DNA from: JAAYPI01 sp036734385
Lineage (GTDB): Bacteria > Bacteroidota > Bacteroidia > Bacteroidales > Paludibacteraceae
Length of the DNA: 25,555 nt
Direction of reading: 5' to 3'
NCBI GenBank assembly: GCA_036734385.1
Contig: DAIMYQ010000022.1
Span: 1 to 25,555, forward strand
Position numbers and translations under genes: made by a program. Each line of letters begins with the position of its first letter. The stretch's first letter is position 1. The notes below the pieces were generated by a model. That model saw only the letters and a list, made by a program, of their open reading frames with translations, had not been told where the DNA came from and made no database searches. Below, piece after piece: positions 1 through 7,866 of this stretch.

Positions 1-28
1 TTTTTGTCAGATTGAAACATCGAGCGGA

Positions 29-499
29 TTATTTTTTCTGAAGGATAGCGTCAGCTTCTTCAATGTCGTTGCGTCTTTTTGCTTGATAAGCAATAATTTT
101 TTCTTGTACTGCCGGATTCGTAAGTCCGAAAATCTTAGCGGCGGCAAATGCTGCATTTTCGGGCGATAGTACCGTCAGAGGAGCAACTCCTGATGGCATA
201 CGAAGACTGGAGAAAATATCGGCACCACCAAATTTATCACTATACGGAGGGCATGCAATAACCGGACAATGGGTTTGTGCATCGGCAAATCCGCTCAAAG
301 CATTGCTCATGCCGGCAATGGTTATAAACACAACATTTTCTTTTTCGTATTCTTTTATCAGTTCGTAGCATTTAATCGGCACTTTGTGTGCAGAGGCTAT
401 TCTTATAACCGATTCAATCTCAAATTTATCGAGTACGGATTTGATTTGATTACCCCAATCAAGGTCGGATTTTGATCCCATTATCATAACAACTTTCAT
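29..499 (-). CDS. purE: 5-(carboxyamino)imidazole ribonucleotide mutase family protein PurE, class II type (AIR carboxylase)
   Basis: A 156-residue protein of the PurE family, which makes CAIR in de novo purine synthesis in the cytoplasm. The N-terminal GSKSD nucleotide loop (residues 8-12) and the SAHK motif with His38 are visible. The central block is AGMSNALSG (62-70), followed by a CPP turn (83-85) and SSLRMPSG (97-104). Class I PurE has an AGGAAHLPG-type block here, whereas this pattern matches the class II enzymes of animals and Treponema denticola, which carboxylate AIR directly with CO2 and need no PurK. The length fits a stand-alone PurE. The start is the ATG at 499, preceded by its own -7 box at 539-546. 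It lies 59 bases downstream of the lipocalin gene on the same strand and may also be read from upstream. The family call is firm; the class II reaction is inferred from motifs. Confidence 0.95.
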   Translation of the reverse strand: MKVVMIMGSKSDLDWGNQIKSVLDKFEIESVIRIASAHKVPIKCYELIKEYEKENVVFITIAGMSNALSGFADAQTHCPVIACPPYSDKFGGADIFSSLRMPSGVAPLTVLSPENAAFAAAKIFGLTNPAVQEKIIAYQAKRRNDIEEADAILQKK

Positions 500-538
500 G
501 TTCTATTAATTATGTTAGTAAGTTTCCTTTTCAGTTTA

Positions 539-546
539 CAAATATA
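539..546 (-). promoter_or_regulatory. Candidate -7 box for purE
   Basis: Read on the minus strand this is TATATTTG, an exact match to the Bacteroidota -7 consensus TAnnTTTG. It lies in the 59-base gap between the lipocalin gene and purE and predicts a transcript start near 534, giving a leader of about 35 bases. No TTTG -33 element is found at the usual 19-22 base spacing, so this is a one-box prediction. Confidence 0.45.
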
Positions 547-558
547 CCCCACAATCGT

Positions 559-1131
559 TTATTGATTACACAATTCATCGATCAAATTTTTATTTTGATT
601 ATGCTCTACCCAAATAAGAGCATCTGTATTATAACCAATGGCTTTGGCTTTTTGCAGATATTCCTTTTTAATTGTTTCGGGGATAACTGTTGTACGAGAG
701 AGAATCCACATATATTTAAGGCTTTTTCCCACAACGAGAGCATATCTATATTCGGGGTCGATGGCAATTACATTGTATCCGCTGTAAAACGGACCAAAGA
801 AAGATACTTTTAGCTTGGCTTCGTCGGCTTTACCTGCAGATTTTGCTTTTCCAATTGCTTCCTTCCACTGGTGTGTTTTATAGTTAAATCCTCTATTTAC
901 TACTTTGATTGTATTGTCGGTATTTAAAGAATAGTTAGCAGTTGTATTGTTTAAGTTTTTTTCATACTTAAAGTCCAAACGGGCAATTTCGTACCATTTA
1001 CCTAAATACTTACTTTTATCAAAGTTTTTTACCGCCGTTGCACCATTGGGAATGCTGTTGCAAGAATTAAGAGTCAGAATGCTGATTAATCCGAATAAAG
1101 TAGCACCAATTCGTAGTTTTTTCGTTTTCAT
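559..1131 (-). CDS. Bacterial lipocalin (Blc-like) lipoprotein
   Basis: A 190-residue protein. Residues 1-24 form a lipoprotein signal peptide: a basic start, a hydrophobic core, then LNSC with Cys24 as the lipidation site. The mature part carries the lipocalin signature GKWYEIAR (44-51) and the conserved C-terminal block with ALVVGKSLKYMWILSRT (131-147), both typical of E. coli Blc. Lipocalins of this type are outer-membrane barrels that bind fatty acids or lysophospholipids. The open frame continues upstream to 1263, but that part overlaps the glycosyltransferase gene and lacks a signal peptide, so the ATG at 1131 is chosen. The gene starts 22 bases after the glycosyltransferase stop and is probably co-transcribed with it. 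The residues after Cys24 do not resemble the acidic surface-export signal known from Bacteroidota lipoproteins, so an inner-leaflet location is more likely. Confidence 0.93.
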   Translation of the reverse strand: MKTKKLRIGATLFGLISILTLNSCNSIPNGATAVKNFDKSKYLGKWYEIARLDFKYEKNLNNTTANYSLNTDNTIKVVNRGFNYKTHQWKEAIGKAKSAGKADEAKLKVSFFGPFYSGYNVIAIDPEYRYALVVGKSLKYMWILSRTTVIPETIKKEYLQKAKAIGYNTDALIWVEHNQNKNLIDELCNQ

Positions 1132-1153
1132 TCTCGTGTGTTTTTTAGGTGAT

Positions 1154-2206
1154 TTAATTTTTATTATTGATAGTTTCCAACAAAGAAAAAGTTCTTTTTT
1201 CGAGGCTGTAATTTTCTGTAATTCTTTGCCGTGCCATTTTTCCCAGTTTGGTCTTATCTTCAATTGCTATTGCCGATAAAATAGCTTTTTCAACCTGTTC
1301 CGCATTTCGTTCGTTTACAACAAATCCTGCATCGCCAATTATTTCGGGTATCATATTGACAGACGAACCTATTGGAATACATTCGCAAAGCATAGCTTCA
1401 CAGAGAGAACACCCAAATCCTTCAAAAATAGACAGTTGCAGAACGAATTGACATTTACTGTAATATTGCTTCAATTCTTCGGAAGTAAGCCGACCAAGAA
1501 AAATCACATTGCTATTTTTATCTACAGTCGATGGTTGTGTGCATCCTGCAATATAAAATTTATAATTTGGATTTTGTTTTGCTACCTCAATGATGAGATC
1601 ACCTCCTTTCAAAATGTATTGTTTCTGCGAGAAAACAGCGATAAAAGAATTTTCTTCTTTTTTAATTTCGGGTAGTTGATGCCAAAGAGAGGTATCAAAA
1701 CCATTATAAATTGTTTTGTTTTTTGTTTGAATGGCTGGAAAAAAGTGTCGATATCCTTGAAAATATTCTTTTTCATCGGAGCTCGAATAAAATGTGTTTT
1801 TTATTGAAATCAACGAGTCGCTGACGGGTAATAACATCGAAGCATGTTTATAACAAAAACCGCAAATTGCTTTTAATAAAGGTTTGCGTAAGTTACCATA
1901 ATGTAACGATGGAATAGAAGCACAGTCGGTTCCATTTAATATAATATAAACAGGTATACCCATTATTTTCCCCATCATTGTCGGTACTAAAGCCCAATAA
2001 CCTCCGAAAGAGATGAAAATAGCTTTCGTGCTTCTAAGGTGTCGCAGTATAAATAGTTTTTGAGAGATCATGTAGAGGATAGTTCGGCTTTTTTTCGACC
2101 AATCGTACGTGTTCACCCTTACCGAATATTCCTTCGATAGACCCTGTATGTCATTATTGATAAATGATGATAAGAGTGGGGTTATATATAAGATTTTATT
2201 CTTCAA
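1154..2206 (-). CDS. Family 4 (GT-B fold) glycosyltransferase
   Basis: A 350-residue protein with the look of a retaining GT4 glycosyltransferase. The C-terminal nucleotide-sugar domain shows KGGD with Lys200, the strand-turn FLGRL (236-240), and the E-x7-E signature EGFGCSLCE (Glu262 and Glu270), followed by a PEIIGDAGF block (287-295). The N-terminal acceptor domain is less conserved, so donor and acceptor cannot be named. There is no signal peptide and no clear transmembrane helix, so the enzyme is probably cytoplasmic or membrane-associated, acting on a surface glycan or lipid. The start is a TTG at 2206 (reading MKNKILYITP), because no ATG lies nearby in frame and the family's N-terminal strand begins here. 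It stands alone rather than in a glycan cluster and is followed by the lipocalin gene after 22 bases. No clear promoter was found upstream. Confidence 0.9.
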   Translation of the reverse strand: MKNKILYITPLLSSFINNDIQGLSKEYSVRVNTYDWSKKSRTILYMISQKLFILRHLRSTKAIFISFGGYWALVPTMMGKIMGIPVYIILNGTDCASIPSLHYGNLRKPLLKAICGFCYKHASMLLPVSDSLISIKNTFYSSSDEKEYFQGYRHFFPAIQTKNKTIYNGFDTSLWHQLPEIKKEENSFIAVFSQKQYILKGGDLIIEVAKQNPNYKFYIAGCTQPSTVDKNSNVIFLGRLTSEELKQYYSKCQFVLQLSIFEGFGCSLCEAMLCECIPIGSSVNMIPEIIGDAGFVVNERNAEQVEKAILSAIAIEDKTKLGKMARQRITENYSLEKRTFSLLETINNKN

Positions 2207-2370
2207 TTTTATTTTTGTTTCAAATTACCAACGTCTCTACTAAGTGCGAATATACAAAAATTTTCTACAAGAAGATATATGATACGATGTTTTTTGCAAT
2301 AGCGAAATTTGTGACATTTTGCATACCAAATTTCGAAAGAGACTCAATGTTCGTTAAAAATAAAAATACT

Positions 2371-2404
2371 TTTGTCTTTATTTGGGCTGATTTTCTTACT
2401 TTTG
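2371..2404 (+). promoter_or_regulatory. Promoter for the AsmA-family gene
   Basis: TTTG at 2371-2374 and TACTTTTG at 2397-2404 match the Bacteroidota -33 and -7 elements, with a 22-base spacer, slightly longer than the usual 19-21. The predicted start near 2409 gives a leader of about 47 bases to the ATG at 2456. It lies in the 249-base gap between divergent genes (2207-2455). The rest of that gap shows no gene, hairpin or repeat that I can support. Confidence 0.6.
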
Positions 2405-2455
2405 CGGAGAGTAGATATTTGTTTCTTCTTTTCAACCAAATTTAATATTTTTATT

Positions 2456-5185
2456 ATGAATCCAAAAGTGAAAAAGGGCATTATTATAGGTGCTTCAGTT
2501 ATTGCATTTGTGTTTGTGTTGCTTTTAACAACACCTTTCTTGTTTAAAGATAAGATTTTAAAAGTAGCCAAACAGGAAATAAATAACATGATGATTGCGG
2601 AGGTTGATTTTAAAGAACTAAATCTTAGCTTCATTCGAAATTTTCCAAATGCAACGATTGAATTGGATAATGTACGTGTTATCGGAACGAACGAGTTTGC
2701 AAAGGATACACTTTTTTCCAGCGAAAATATACGGTTGGTTGTTAACTTGAAGAGTCTATTTTCGGATGAAGGTTACGACGTGCGAAATTTAGAATTCAAC
2801 AATTCGAATGTGAAATTACATGTTTTGCCCGACGGGAAGGTAAATTGGAATATCATGAAAGATACCTCTGAAGTGGATACAACGGCATCCAAATTTCACT
2901 TTAAGTTGCGAAGTTTCAAAATCAAAGGGGCTAATTTGGCGTATATTGACGAAGAGGGCAATATGCGTGCCATTATCAAAAATTTGAATCATACCACTTC
3001 GGGCGATTTTACAGCTGACAGTTCTTTGTTGGTTACACATACTACTATAGACTCATTGACTTTTACAATGGATAAGATTGATTATATCTCCAAAGCAAAT
3101 GTGCTCTTCGATGCCGATATAAATGCTAATCTCAATGATATGATTTTTTCATTTAGTAAAAATTCATCACGCATTAATGAAATTGCGTTTTCATTTGAAG
3201 GTTGGGTAAAAAGTTTAGAAGATGGTTGGGGCATGGATTTAACCTTGAATGCAAAGGACGTTGATTTTAAATCTATTCTTTCTATGATTCCGGCGATTTA
3301 TGCCAATAGTTTCAGTGACATAAAAGCCGGCGGTAAAGTCGATTTAAAGGGATACATTAAAGGTAATATGGTGGGAGATTATTATCCTGCGTTTAATTTG
3401 GGATTGGATGTGGTTAACGGTTGGTTTCAATATCCTTCTCTACCCAAATCGTTGAAAAATATCAATGTGAATGCAAAAATTACCAATCCGGGGAAAACGC
3501 TCGACGAAACGGTTGTCGATATTTCTCGTTTCTCTTTCTTGTTGGGAGCCAATCCGTTCAATTTACAATTGCGATTAGCTACTCCGATGAGCGATCCTGA
3601 TATGACCCTCAAAGCTGTAGGAAAGTTGAATTTAGGTGATGTGAAAGATTTTTATCCGCTCGGAGACGATATGAAACTCAACGGTTTGTTAGATATTAAT
3701 TTGGCATTGGCTGGTAAAATGTCGTATTACGATAATAATATGTACGATAAATTTCAATTCTCAGGGAAATTGGATGTTTCCAATATGCTTGTGGATACCA
3801 AATCGTTACCTCAAAAAGTGTCAATTACGAATGCAAACCTTATATTCAACAACCGTTATGTTGACTTGGCCGGTTTAAATGTGAAAATAGGTAGAAATGA
3901 TATAAGTGCAACCGGTAAACTCGAAAATTTTGTGGCTTATGCTCTTAGTGATAAAACATTAAAGGGTCAGTTGACAATGCAGTCTAATTATTTTAATGTC
4001 AGTGATTTCATGACCGAAGAAACAACAAGTGCTCAAACGTCTGCAAAAAATGTGGGGACAAAATCCGCTGCAAGTGATACTGCTTCTGTAATTGAAATAC
4101 CTAAGAATATTGATTTTACATTAAATGCCGGATTTAAACAATTGGTTTATGATAAAATGAACTTTACCAATGCAAAAGGAACGCTTAAAGTGCTTGATGG
4201 AGAATTGAATATACAAAATATGGCTGTCAATGCTTTTGGCGGAAGTATGTTAATGAACGGTCTTTATAGTACGAAAGAACCAAGCAAACCGAAAGTGGAT
4301 TTTAACCTAAATATTCAAGAAGTAGCCTTTACCGAAATTTTCAGTCAAGTGGAGATGTTGCAGAAAATGGCTCCGATTTTCAAACAGTCAACAGGCAAAT
4401 TTTCTACGAAACTTTCTTTCAATTCATTACTTAAAAAGGATATGATGCCTGATTTGTCAACCCTTGTGGGTGGTGGTAATTTGTCAACGCAGTCAGTTGT
4501 AATAAAAGATGTTCCGGCTGTTACAGCTTTAGCTAAAGCCTTGAAAAGAGAAGATTTGTCAACTATGAATATCAAAAATTTAGCTCTAAATTTTGATATT
4601 AAAGATGGTAGAGTTACTACCAAACCTTTTGATTTCAAAGTAAGTGATGTGAAATTTAATATGGGTGGTTCAACCGGTTTGGATCAAACCATGGCGTATA
4701 CCGGAAATGTGACATTGCCGAGTAAACTTAAATTGGGCACTTTTTCAACGGTTGGTTTAAAAATTGGTGGAACTTTTACCAAACCAAAAGTGGCAATTGA
4801 TTTAACGAATACCGTAAATACAGCCGTTGAAGCTGCAAAGACACAGGTTAAAGCCGAAGTGACAAAGCAGGTGGATAATGCTAAAGCAAAAGCTTTGGAA
4901 GAAGCTCGTCAGCAAAAAGCCAATGCCTTAAAGGCTGCTAATGCAGAAGCTGATAAACTTCGTGCTGAAGCTAAAAAAGCAGGAGACCAATTAATTGCAG
5001 AGGCTCAAAATCAGGGGAATGAGTTGGTTAAAAACGCTAAAAATCCGATAGCTAAAAAGGCTGCAGAAATTGCTTCTAAAAAAATGGTACAAGAGGCACA
5101 AAAAAAAGCTGATCAATTGAATAAAAAAGCTGATGAAGAAGCAAAAAAGGTAATTCAGAAAGCCGAAAGTAGTGTGGCGATTTAA
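2456..5185 (+). CDS. AsmA-family envelope protein with C-terminal charged helical tail
   Basis: A 909-residue protein with one N-terminal membrane anchor (about residues 8-30) and a long region of beta-strand-rich repeats in the AsmA/TamB manner. The N-terminal region (about 35-110) has the family pattern of a domain followed by the block LNLSFIRNFPNATIELDNV (57-75). Members of this superfamily are thought to bridge inner and outer membranes as lipid-carrying grooves. The last 120 residues (about 790-909) are rich in Ala, Lys, Glu and Gln with few hydrophobics, as in a long single helix or coiled coil. The ATG at 2456 is chosen: the frame extends to a TTG at 2372, but that start lies inside the promoter. 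It is a single-gene unit with its own promoter and a terminator at 5206-5243. The family call is solid; lipid transport is inferred from relatives. Confidence 0.88.
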   Translation: MNPKVKKGIIIGASVIAFVFVLLLTTPFLFKDKILKVAKQEINNMMIAEVDFKELNLSFIRNFPNATIELDNVRVIGTNEFAKDTLFSSENIRLVVNLKSLFSDEGYDVRNLEFNNSNVKLHVLPDGKVNWNIMKDTSEVDTTASKFHFKLRSFKIKGANLAYIDEEGNMRAIIKNLNHTTSGDFTADSSLLVTHTTIDSLTFTMDKIDYISKANVLFDADINANLNDMIFSFSKNSSRINEIAFSFEGWVKSLEDGWGMDLTLNAKDVDFKSILSMIPAIYANSFSDIKAGGKVDLKGYIKGNMVGDYYPAFNLGLDVVNGWFQYPSLPKSLKNINVNAKITNPGKTLDETVVDISRFSFLLGANPFNLQLRLATPMSDPDMTLKAVGKLNLGDVKDFYPLGDDMKLNGLLDINLALAGKMSYYDNNMYDKFQFSGKLDVSNMLVDTKSLPQKVSITNANLIFNNRYVDLAGLNVKIGRNDISATGKLENFVAYALSDKTLKGQLTMQSNYFNVSDFMTEETTSAQTSAKNVGTKSAASDTASVIEIPKNIDFTLNAGFKQLVYDKMNFTNAKGTLKVLDGELNIQNMAVNAFGGSMLMNGLYSTKEPSKPKVDFNLNIQEVAFTEIFSQVEMLQKMAPIFKQSTGKFSTKLSFNSLLKKDMMPDLSTLVGGGNLSTQSVVIKDVPAVTALAKALKREDLSTMNIKNLALNFDIKDGRVTTKPFDFKVSDVKFNMGGSTGLDQTMAYTGNVTLPSKLKLGTFSTVGLKIGGTFTKPKVAIDLTNTVNTAVEAAKTQVKAEVTKQVDNAKAKALEEARQQKANALKAANAEADKLRAEAKKAGDQLIAEAQNQGNELVKNAKNPIAKKAAEIASKKMVQEAQKKADQLNKKADEEAKKVIQKAESSVAI

Positions 5186-5205
5186 ATCAAACAAATAGAT
5201 AAAAA

Positions 5206-5243
5206 TAAAAAAACATCAAGGAAAAACCCTTGATGTTTTTTTA
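5206..5243. terminator. Bidirectional intrinsic terminator
   Basis: The core stem pairs CATCAAGG (5214-5221) with CCTTGATG (5228-5235) around a 6-base loop. It is flanked by a run of 7 A before and 7 T after, which extend the stem to about 16 base pairs. Both strands therefore give a hairpin followed by U residues. It sits between the converging AsmA gene (ends 5185) and the NYN/LOTUS gene (ends 5259), so it can stop both transcripts. Confidence 0.93.
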
Positions 5244-5258
5244 TTTTACGGAGGTGAA

Positions 5259-6032
5259 TTATTTTAATTTTACCAACGGATGATTTAAACCGTTTACTTC
5301 GTTTTTGATAACTTCATATTTGGGTAAACTCTCGAATAGTTTGGTGAGATTTTTAAAACCATAGGCTCTTGGGTCAAAACTCGGATCTATTTTTCTCAAG
5401 CTGAGACCTACTTGTGCTATATGGACTTCTTCTTCTTCATTGATGGAAATATTGAAAGCTTTATCAATGATTGTCGTATCAATTTTTTCCGTTTTCGGAG
5501 CGTCTGCGTTTTTGGTATATTCCGTATTTTCTGTAGTAACCTTTGCAATTTTCTTTCCGGTTACTTTTTTCTTACTAATTTCTTCTAGCAATTCACTGTT
5601 GATATTTTCGCAATAAGTGAAAATTTCGCACGATTGAACAAAAGCATTCGGTGTTTTCTTTTCGCCAATGCCCATCACAAAAACGCCTTCTTCGCGAATT
5701 CTTTTTGCCAAACCGGTATAATCACTATCGCTTGATACAATACAAAAGCCATCTACATTTTTGCTGTGTAATATGTCCATTGCATCAATGATAAGAGAAC
5801 TATCCGTGGAATTTTTACCGGTTGTATATGAAAATTTTTGTACAGGATTGAACGAAAATTGATTGATAATCTCTTTCCAACCATTCATCTGTTTTTCTGT
5901 CCAATCGCCATAGATTCTTCTTATTGTTGCTTTCCCGTATTTCGATACTTCTTCAAGAATTGCTTGCAGAAGCTTTGGTCGGGCATTATCGCCGTCAATC
6001 AGTACGGCTATGTTGAAATTTGTTTTTTCCAT
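5259..6032 (-). CDS. NYN-domain putative RNase with C-terminal OST-HTH/LOTUS domain
   Basis: A 257-residue protein in two parts. Residues 6-145 form a NYN (PIN-like) nuclease domain: IDGDN with Asp13 and Asp15, a central acidic block with Asp77, Asp83 and Asp86, and SSDSDY (100-105) with Asp102 and Asp104, the usual metal-binding acidic set. A charged linker (about 146-187) leads to a winged-helix OST-HTH/LOTUS-like domain (about 188-257), with the pattern of helix, FDPRAYGFKNLTKLFE (219-234), then a short beta hairpin. Proteins of this layout are thought to be RNA-binding RNases. The substrate is unknown. It is the last gene of a tight operon, 4 bases after the thioesterase gene, and is followed by the bidirectional terminator. 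Start is the ATG at 6032. Confidence 0.88.
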   Translation of the reverse strand: MEKTNFNIAVLIDGDNARPKLLQAILEEVSKYGKATIRRIYGDWTEKQMNGWKEIINQFSFNPVQKFSYTTGKNSTDSSLIIDAMDILHSKNVDGFCIVSSDSDYTGLAKRIREEGVFVMGIGEKKTPNAFVQSCEIFTYCENINSELLEEISKKKVTGKKIAKVTTENTEYTKNADAPKTEKIDTTIIDKAFNISINEEEEVHIAQVGLSLRKIDPSFDPRAYGFKNLTKLFESLPKYEVIKNEVNGLNHPLVKLK

Positions 6033-6036
6033 TTTT

Positions 6037-6453
6037 TTATTTTTCTATTCGAAAAAAAGGAGCCAGCTTTTCATCCAGTTGAGGACAATCATTTAATACA
6101 CCGTTCACCAAACAAACACTTTCCACTTTTGCACGTATGCAAAGTTTCATATCGGGCAATCTGTAAATATCCTGATAGAATGCATGTTTAATTCCTTCTT
6201 TTCTTACGTTAAGTTTTGACACAAATTCATCCTTACTCTTCAAGGGAAATTTAAATGCCATTTCTATTCGGGCAACTACTGCGTCAATACCTTGTTCGTG
6301 TAACTCGGCAAAACTTATATTTTGTGATAACAAAAATTCGTGGCGAGTATGTTCTAAATAATGTTGATAATTAGCATTATTGACAATGCCTTGTAAATCG
6401 CATTCGTAGTCGCGAACTTTAAATAGTAATTCGTAATCGTATTGTTTTGCCAT
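6037..6453 (-). CDS. Acyl-CoA thioesterase, YbgC/4HBT hot-dog family
   Basis: A 138-residue single hot-dog domain. The N-terminal motif around residues 17-35 (Asp19, then LQGIVNNANYQHYLEHTR) matches the 4-hydroxybenzoyl-CoA thioesterase/YbgC pattern, in which the Asp is the catalytic base or nucleophile and the Asn-Tyr pair starts the central helix. Enzymes of this family hydrolyse short- or medium-chain acyl-CoA or acyl-ACP in the cytoplasm; the substrate cannot be read from sequence. The length is typical. It starts one base after the plug gene stop and ends 4 bases before the NYN gene, so translation of the three is likely coupled. The usual Tol-Pal partners of YbgC are not nearby. Confidence 0.88.
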   Translation of the reverse strand: MAKQYDYELLFKVRDYECDLQGIVNNANYQHYLEHTRHEFLLSQNISFAELHEQGIDAVVARIEMAFKFPLKSKDEFVSKLNVRKEGIKHAFYQDIYRLPDMKLCIRAKVESVCLVNGVLNDCPQLDEKLAPFFRIEK

Positions 6454-6454
6454 T

Positions 6455-7720
6455 TTATTGTTGATTTGAAAAGTTTACACTTACGCCTATTAGTTGGTCA
6501 TATCTTCCACCAAAAGGTCGATGGTAAACATAAATAATATATTCATTTTCCGTTTCCCAATAGTTGCCTTCAATTTGTTCCATTTGACCAATCGTTTTTC
6601 CGTTGGGAACAAATACATAGTTATAGTTGTAACCTCCTTGTTTTAGTAATAAAGTATTCTCGTAAGCGGCTGTTTTGAAGTTATATATCATTTTCGATTT
6701 TTCGTCCAAACGAAATTCGTTGAATTGTCCCAGAAGATAGAAGTTTCCATCCAATATTGGCGTTTCCATAGGCAGTGTAAAATGGACAAAAAAGTAATCA
6801 CCTTCGGTATCATCTTCATCTGAGAATTGAACATTTATAATGTATCTACCATTTATATCTTTTTCGAGAGTATACCATTTTTTCTTGCGAATTTCGTCGG
6901 GAAACAGTGTCACATGATAATATGGTTTATAGTAATCGATTGATTTAATTCGATTGCTTAGTATCCTGGTAGATGAAATGTCGAAATTTCGGAATTCATT
7001 ACCGGCATCAAAAATTAATTTTCTATTATTTTTATAGATAGCGTTGTTTTGTTCAAAATAGGTGGGCACAATATCTGTAACCTGATTGTCTGTTCGTAAG
7101 TTTTGACGAACAACAATTTTTAAATCGGTACTTGGAATTTGAATGTTATAATTTGGATATGACACTGCAAATTCTAGTTGCTGGTGACCTTTGTTATAGT
7201 CGATATCTGTAGCAGAAGTTACGTTCGCTGTTATTCCGACTTGAGTACTTACCACCGAAAAACACGCAGAGAGAACAGGATGTTCGGTATCGTTATCTTT
7301 GAAAACAAGAACAACGTAGTTTCCCGATACTTTAAATTGAATATCATTATTTGGGAAAGTCAATTCATAGTGAGTGTAGGAGAAAAAAGTGTTGATAGAT
7401 GTTTTATAATCACTTATAAAACCTGTTCTTAATCCTTCCAAATATTCGGATTCACTAAGACAAGATTTTGTCCAGTCAGCGTTACAATGAATTATTATAT
7501 AAGAATAAGAACTAATTTCAGGAGATAAATCATCAAATGATAAATTAATTTTCCCCTCAGAACCTAACTCTATGACGGGATAATAAGGTTTTTTATCCGG
7601 ATTTTCGATTCTTATGGTCTGGATTTCCTTTATAAAGGATTTTGTTTCAAAAACTTGCGTGTATCCACTCATAGTTTTCAAAACAAACAAACAAACAAGT
7701 ACGTATTTGAAATATTTCAT
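6455..7720 (-). CDS. Type IX secretion system plug protein (DUF5103 family)
   Basis: A 421-residue exported protein. Residues 1 to about 21 are a signal peptide ending near SGYTQ, without a lipobox. The N-terminal domain shows the family's hallmark blocks: YPVIELGS (47-54), INLSFDDLSP (58-67) and IIIHCNADWT (75-84), then an SGNYVVLVF strand (132-140). The C-terminal part ends in a carbohydrate-module-like fold with the GGYNYNYVFVP block and a final FGGRYDQLIGV. In Flavobacterium the plug protein closes the periplasmic end of the giant SprA translocon channel. The function is transferred by family similarity, and no other T9SS gene is in the window. The ATG at 7720 is chosen: upstream frame to 7765 adds residues before the signal peptide and runs into the promoter. 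It is the first gene of the operon with the thioesterase and NYN genes. Confidence 0.87.
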   Translation of the reverse strand: MKYFKYVLVCLFVLKTMSGYTQVFETKSFIKEIQTIRIENPDKKPYYPVIELGSEGKINLSFDDLSPEISSYSYIIIHCNADWTKSCLSESEYLEGLRTGFISDYKTSINTFFSYTHYELTFPNNDIQFKVSGNYVVLVFKDNDTEHPVLSACFSVVSTQVGITANVTSATDIDYNKGHQQLEFAVSYPNYNIQIPSTDLKIVVRQNLRTDNQVTDIVPTYFEQNNAIYKNNRKLIFDAGNEFRNFDISSTRILSNRIKSIDYYKPYYHVTLFPDEIRKKKWYTLEKDINGRYIINVQFSDEDDTEGDYFFVHFTLPMETPILDGNFYLLGQFNEFRLDEKSKMIYNFKTAAYENTLLLKQGGYNYNYVFVPNGKTIGQMEQIEGNYWETENEYIIYVYHRPFGGRYDQLIGVSVNFSNQQ

Positions 7721-7725
7721 GTTGA

Positions 7726-7756
7726 CAAAGATAAACGTAAAAAACGAATACACAAA
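7726..7756 (-). promoter_or_regulatory. Promoter of the plug-thioesterase-NYN operon
   Basis: On the minus strand TTTG (7756-7753), a 19-base spacer and TATCTTTG (7733-7726) fit the Bacteroidota consensus exactly. The predicted transcript start is at about 7721, directly at the ATG (7720), so the message would have essentially no leader. Confidence 0.72.
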
Positions 7757-7839
7757 AAAGCTCAAAAAACGTTATCAAATTCAGCAATTGATTTTGGTAA
7801 ACTAAATATGTATATGGTGTGTTTCATTCCTCTTTTTTT

Positions 7840-7847
7840 TATCTTTG
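7840..7847 (+). promoter_or_regulatory. Candidate -7 box for priA
   Basis: TATCTTTG matches TAnnTTTG exactly. The predicted start near 7852 leaves about 15 bases before the TTG start codon of priA. No TTTG is found at the usual -33 spacing (the nearest match is TTTC at 7822-7825, too close), so the box stands alone. Confidence 0.5.
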
Positions 7848-7866
7848 CACGTAACTCACAATCAAA

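Noticed and set aside
1..20. Possible 5' end of another minus-strand gene (ATG at 18-20).
   Set aside because: Only six codons are inside the window, with no recognisable motif, so no product can be supported.
1132..1263. Upstream extension of the lipocalin reading frame.
   Set aside because: It overlaps the glycosyltransferase gene and precedes a clear lipoprotein signal peptide starting at 1131.
2207..2230. Near-match to a -7 box for the glycosyltransferase gene.
   Set aside because: The minus strand reads TAATTTG, one base short of TAnnTTTG, and no -33 element is properly spaced.
4991..5194. Open frame on the minus strand opposite the AsmA tail, rich in Phe and Leu.
   Set aside because: It mirrors the Lys/Glu-rich codons of the real gene and has no start context or family match.
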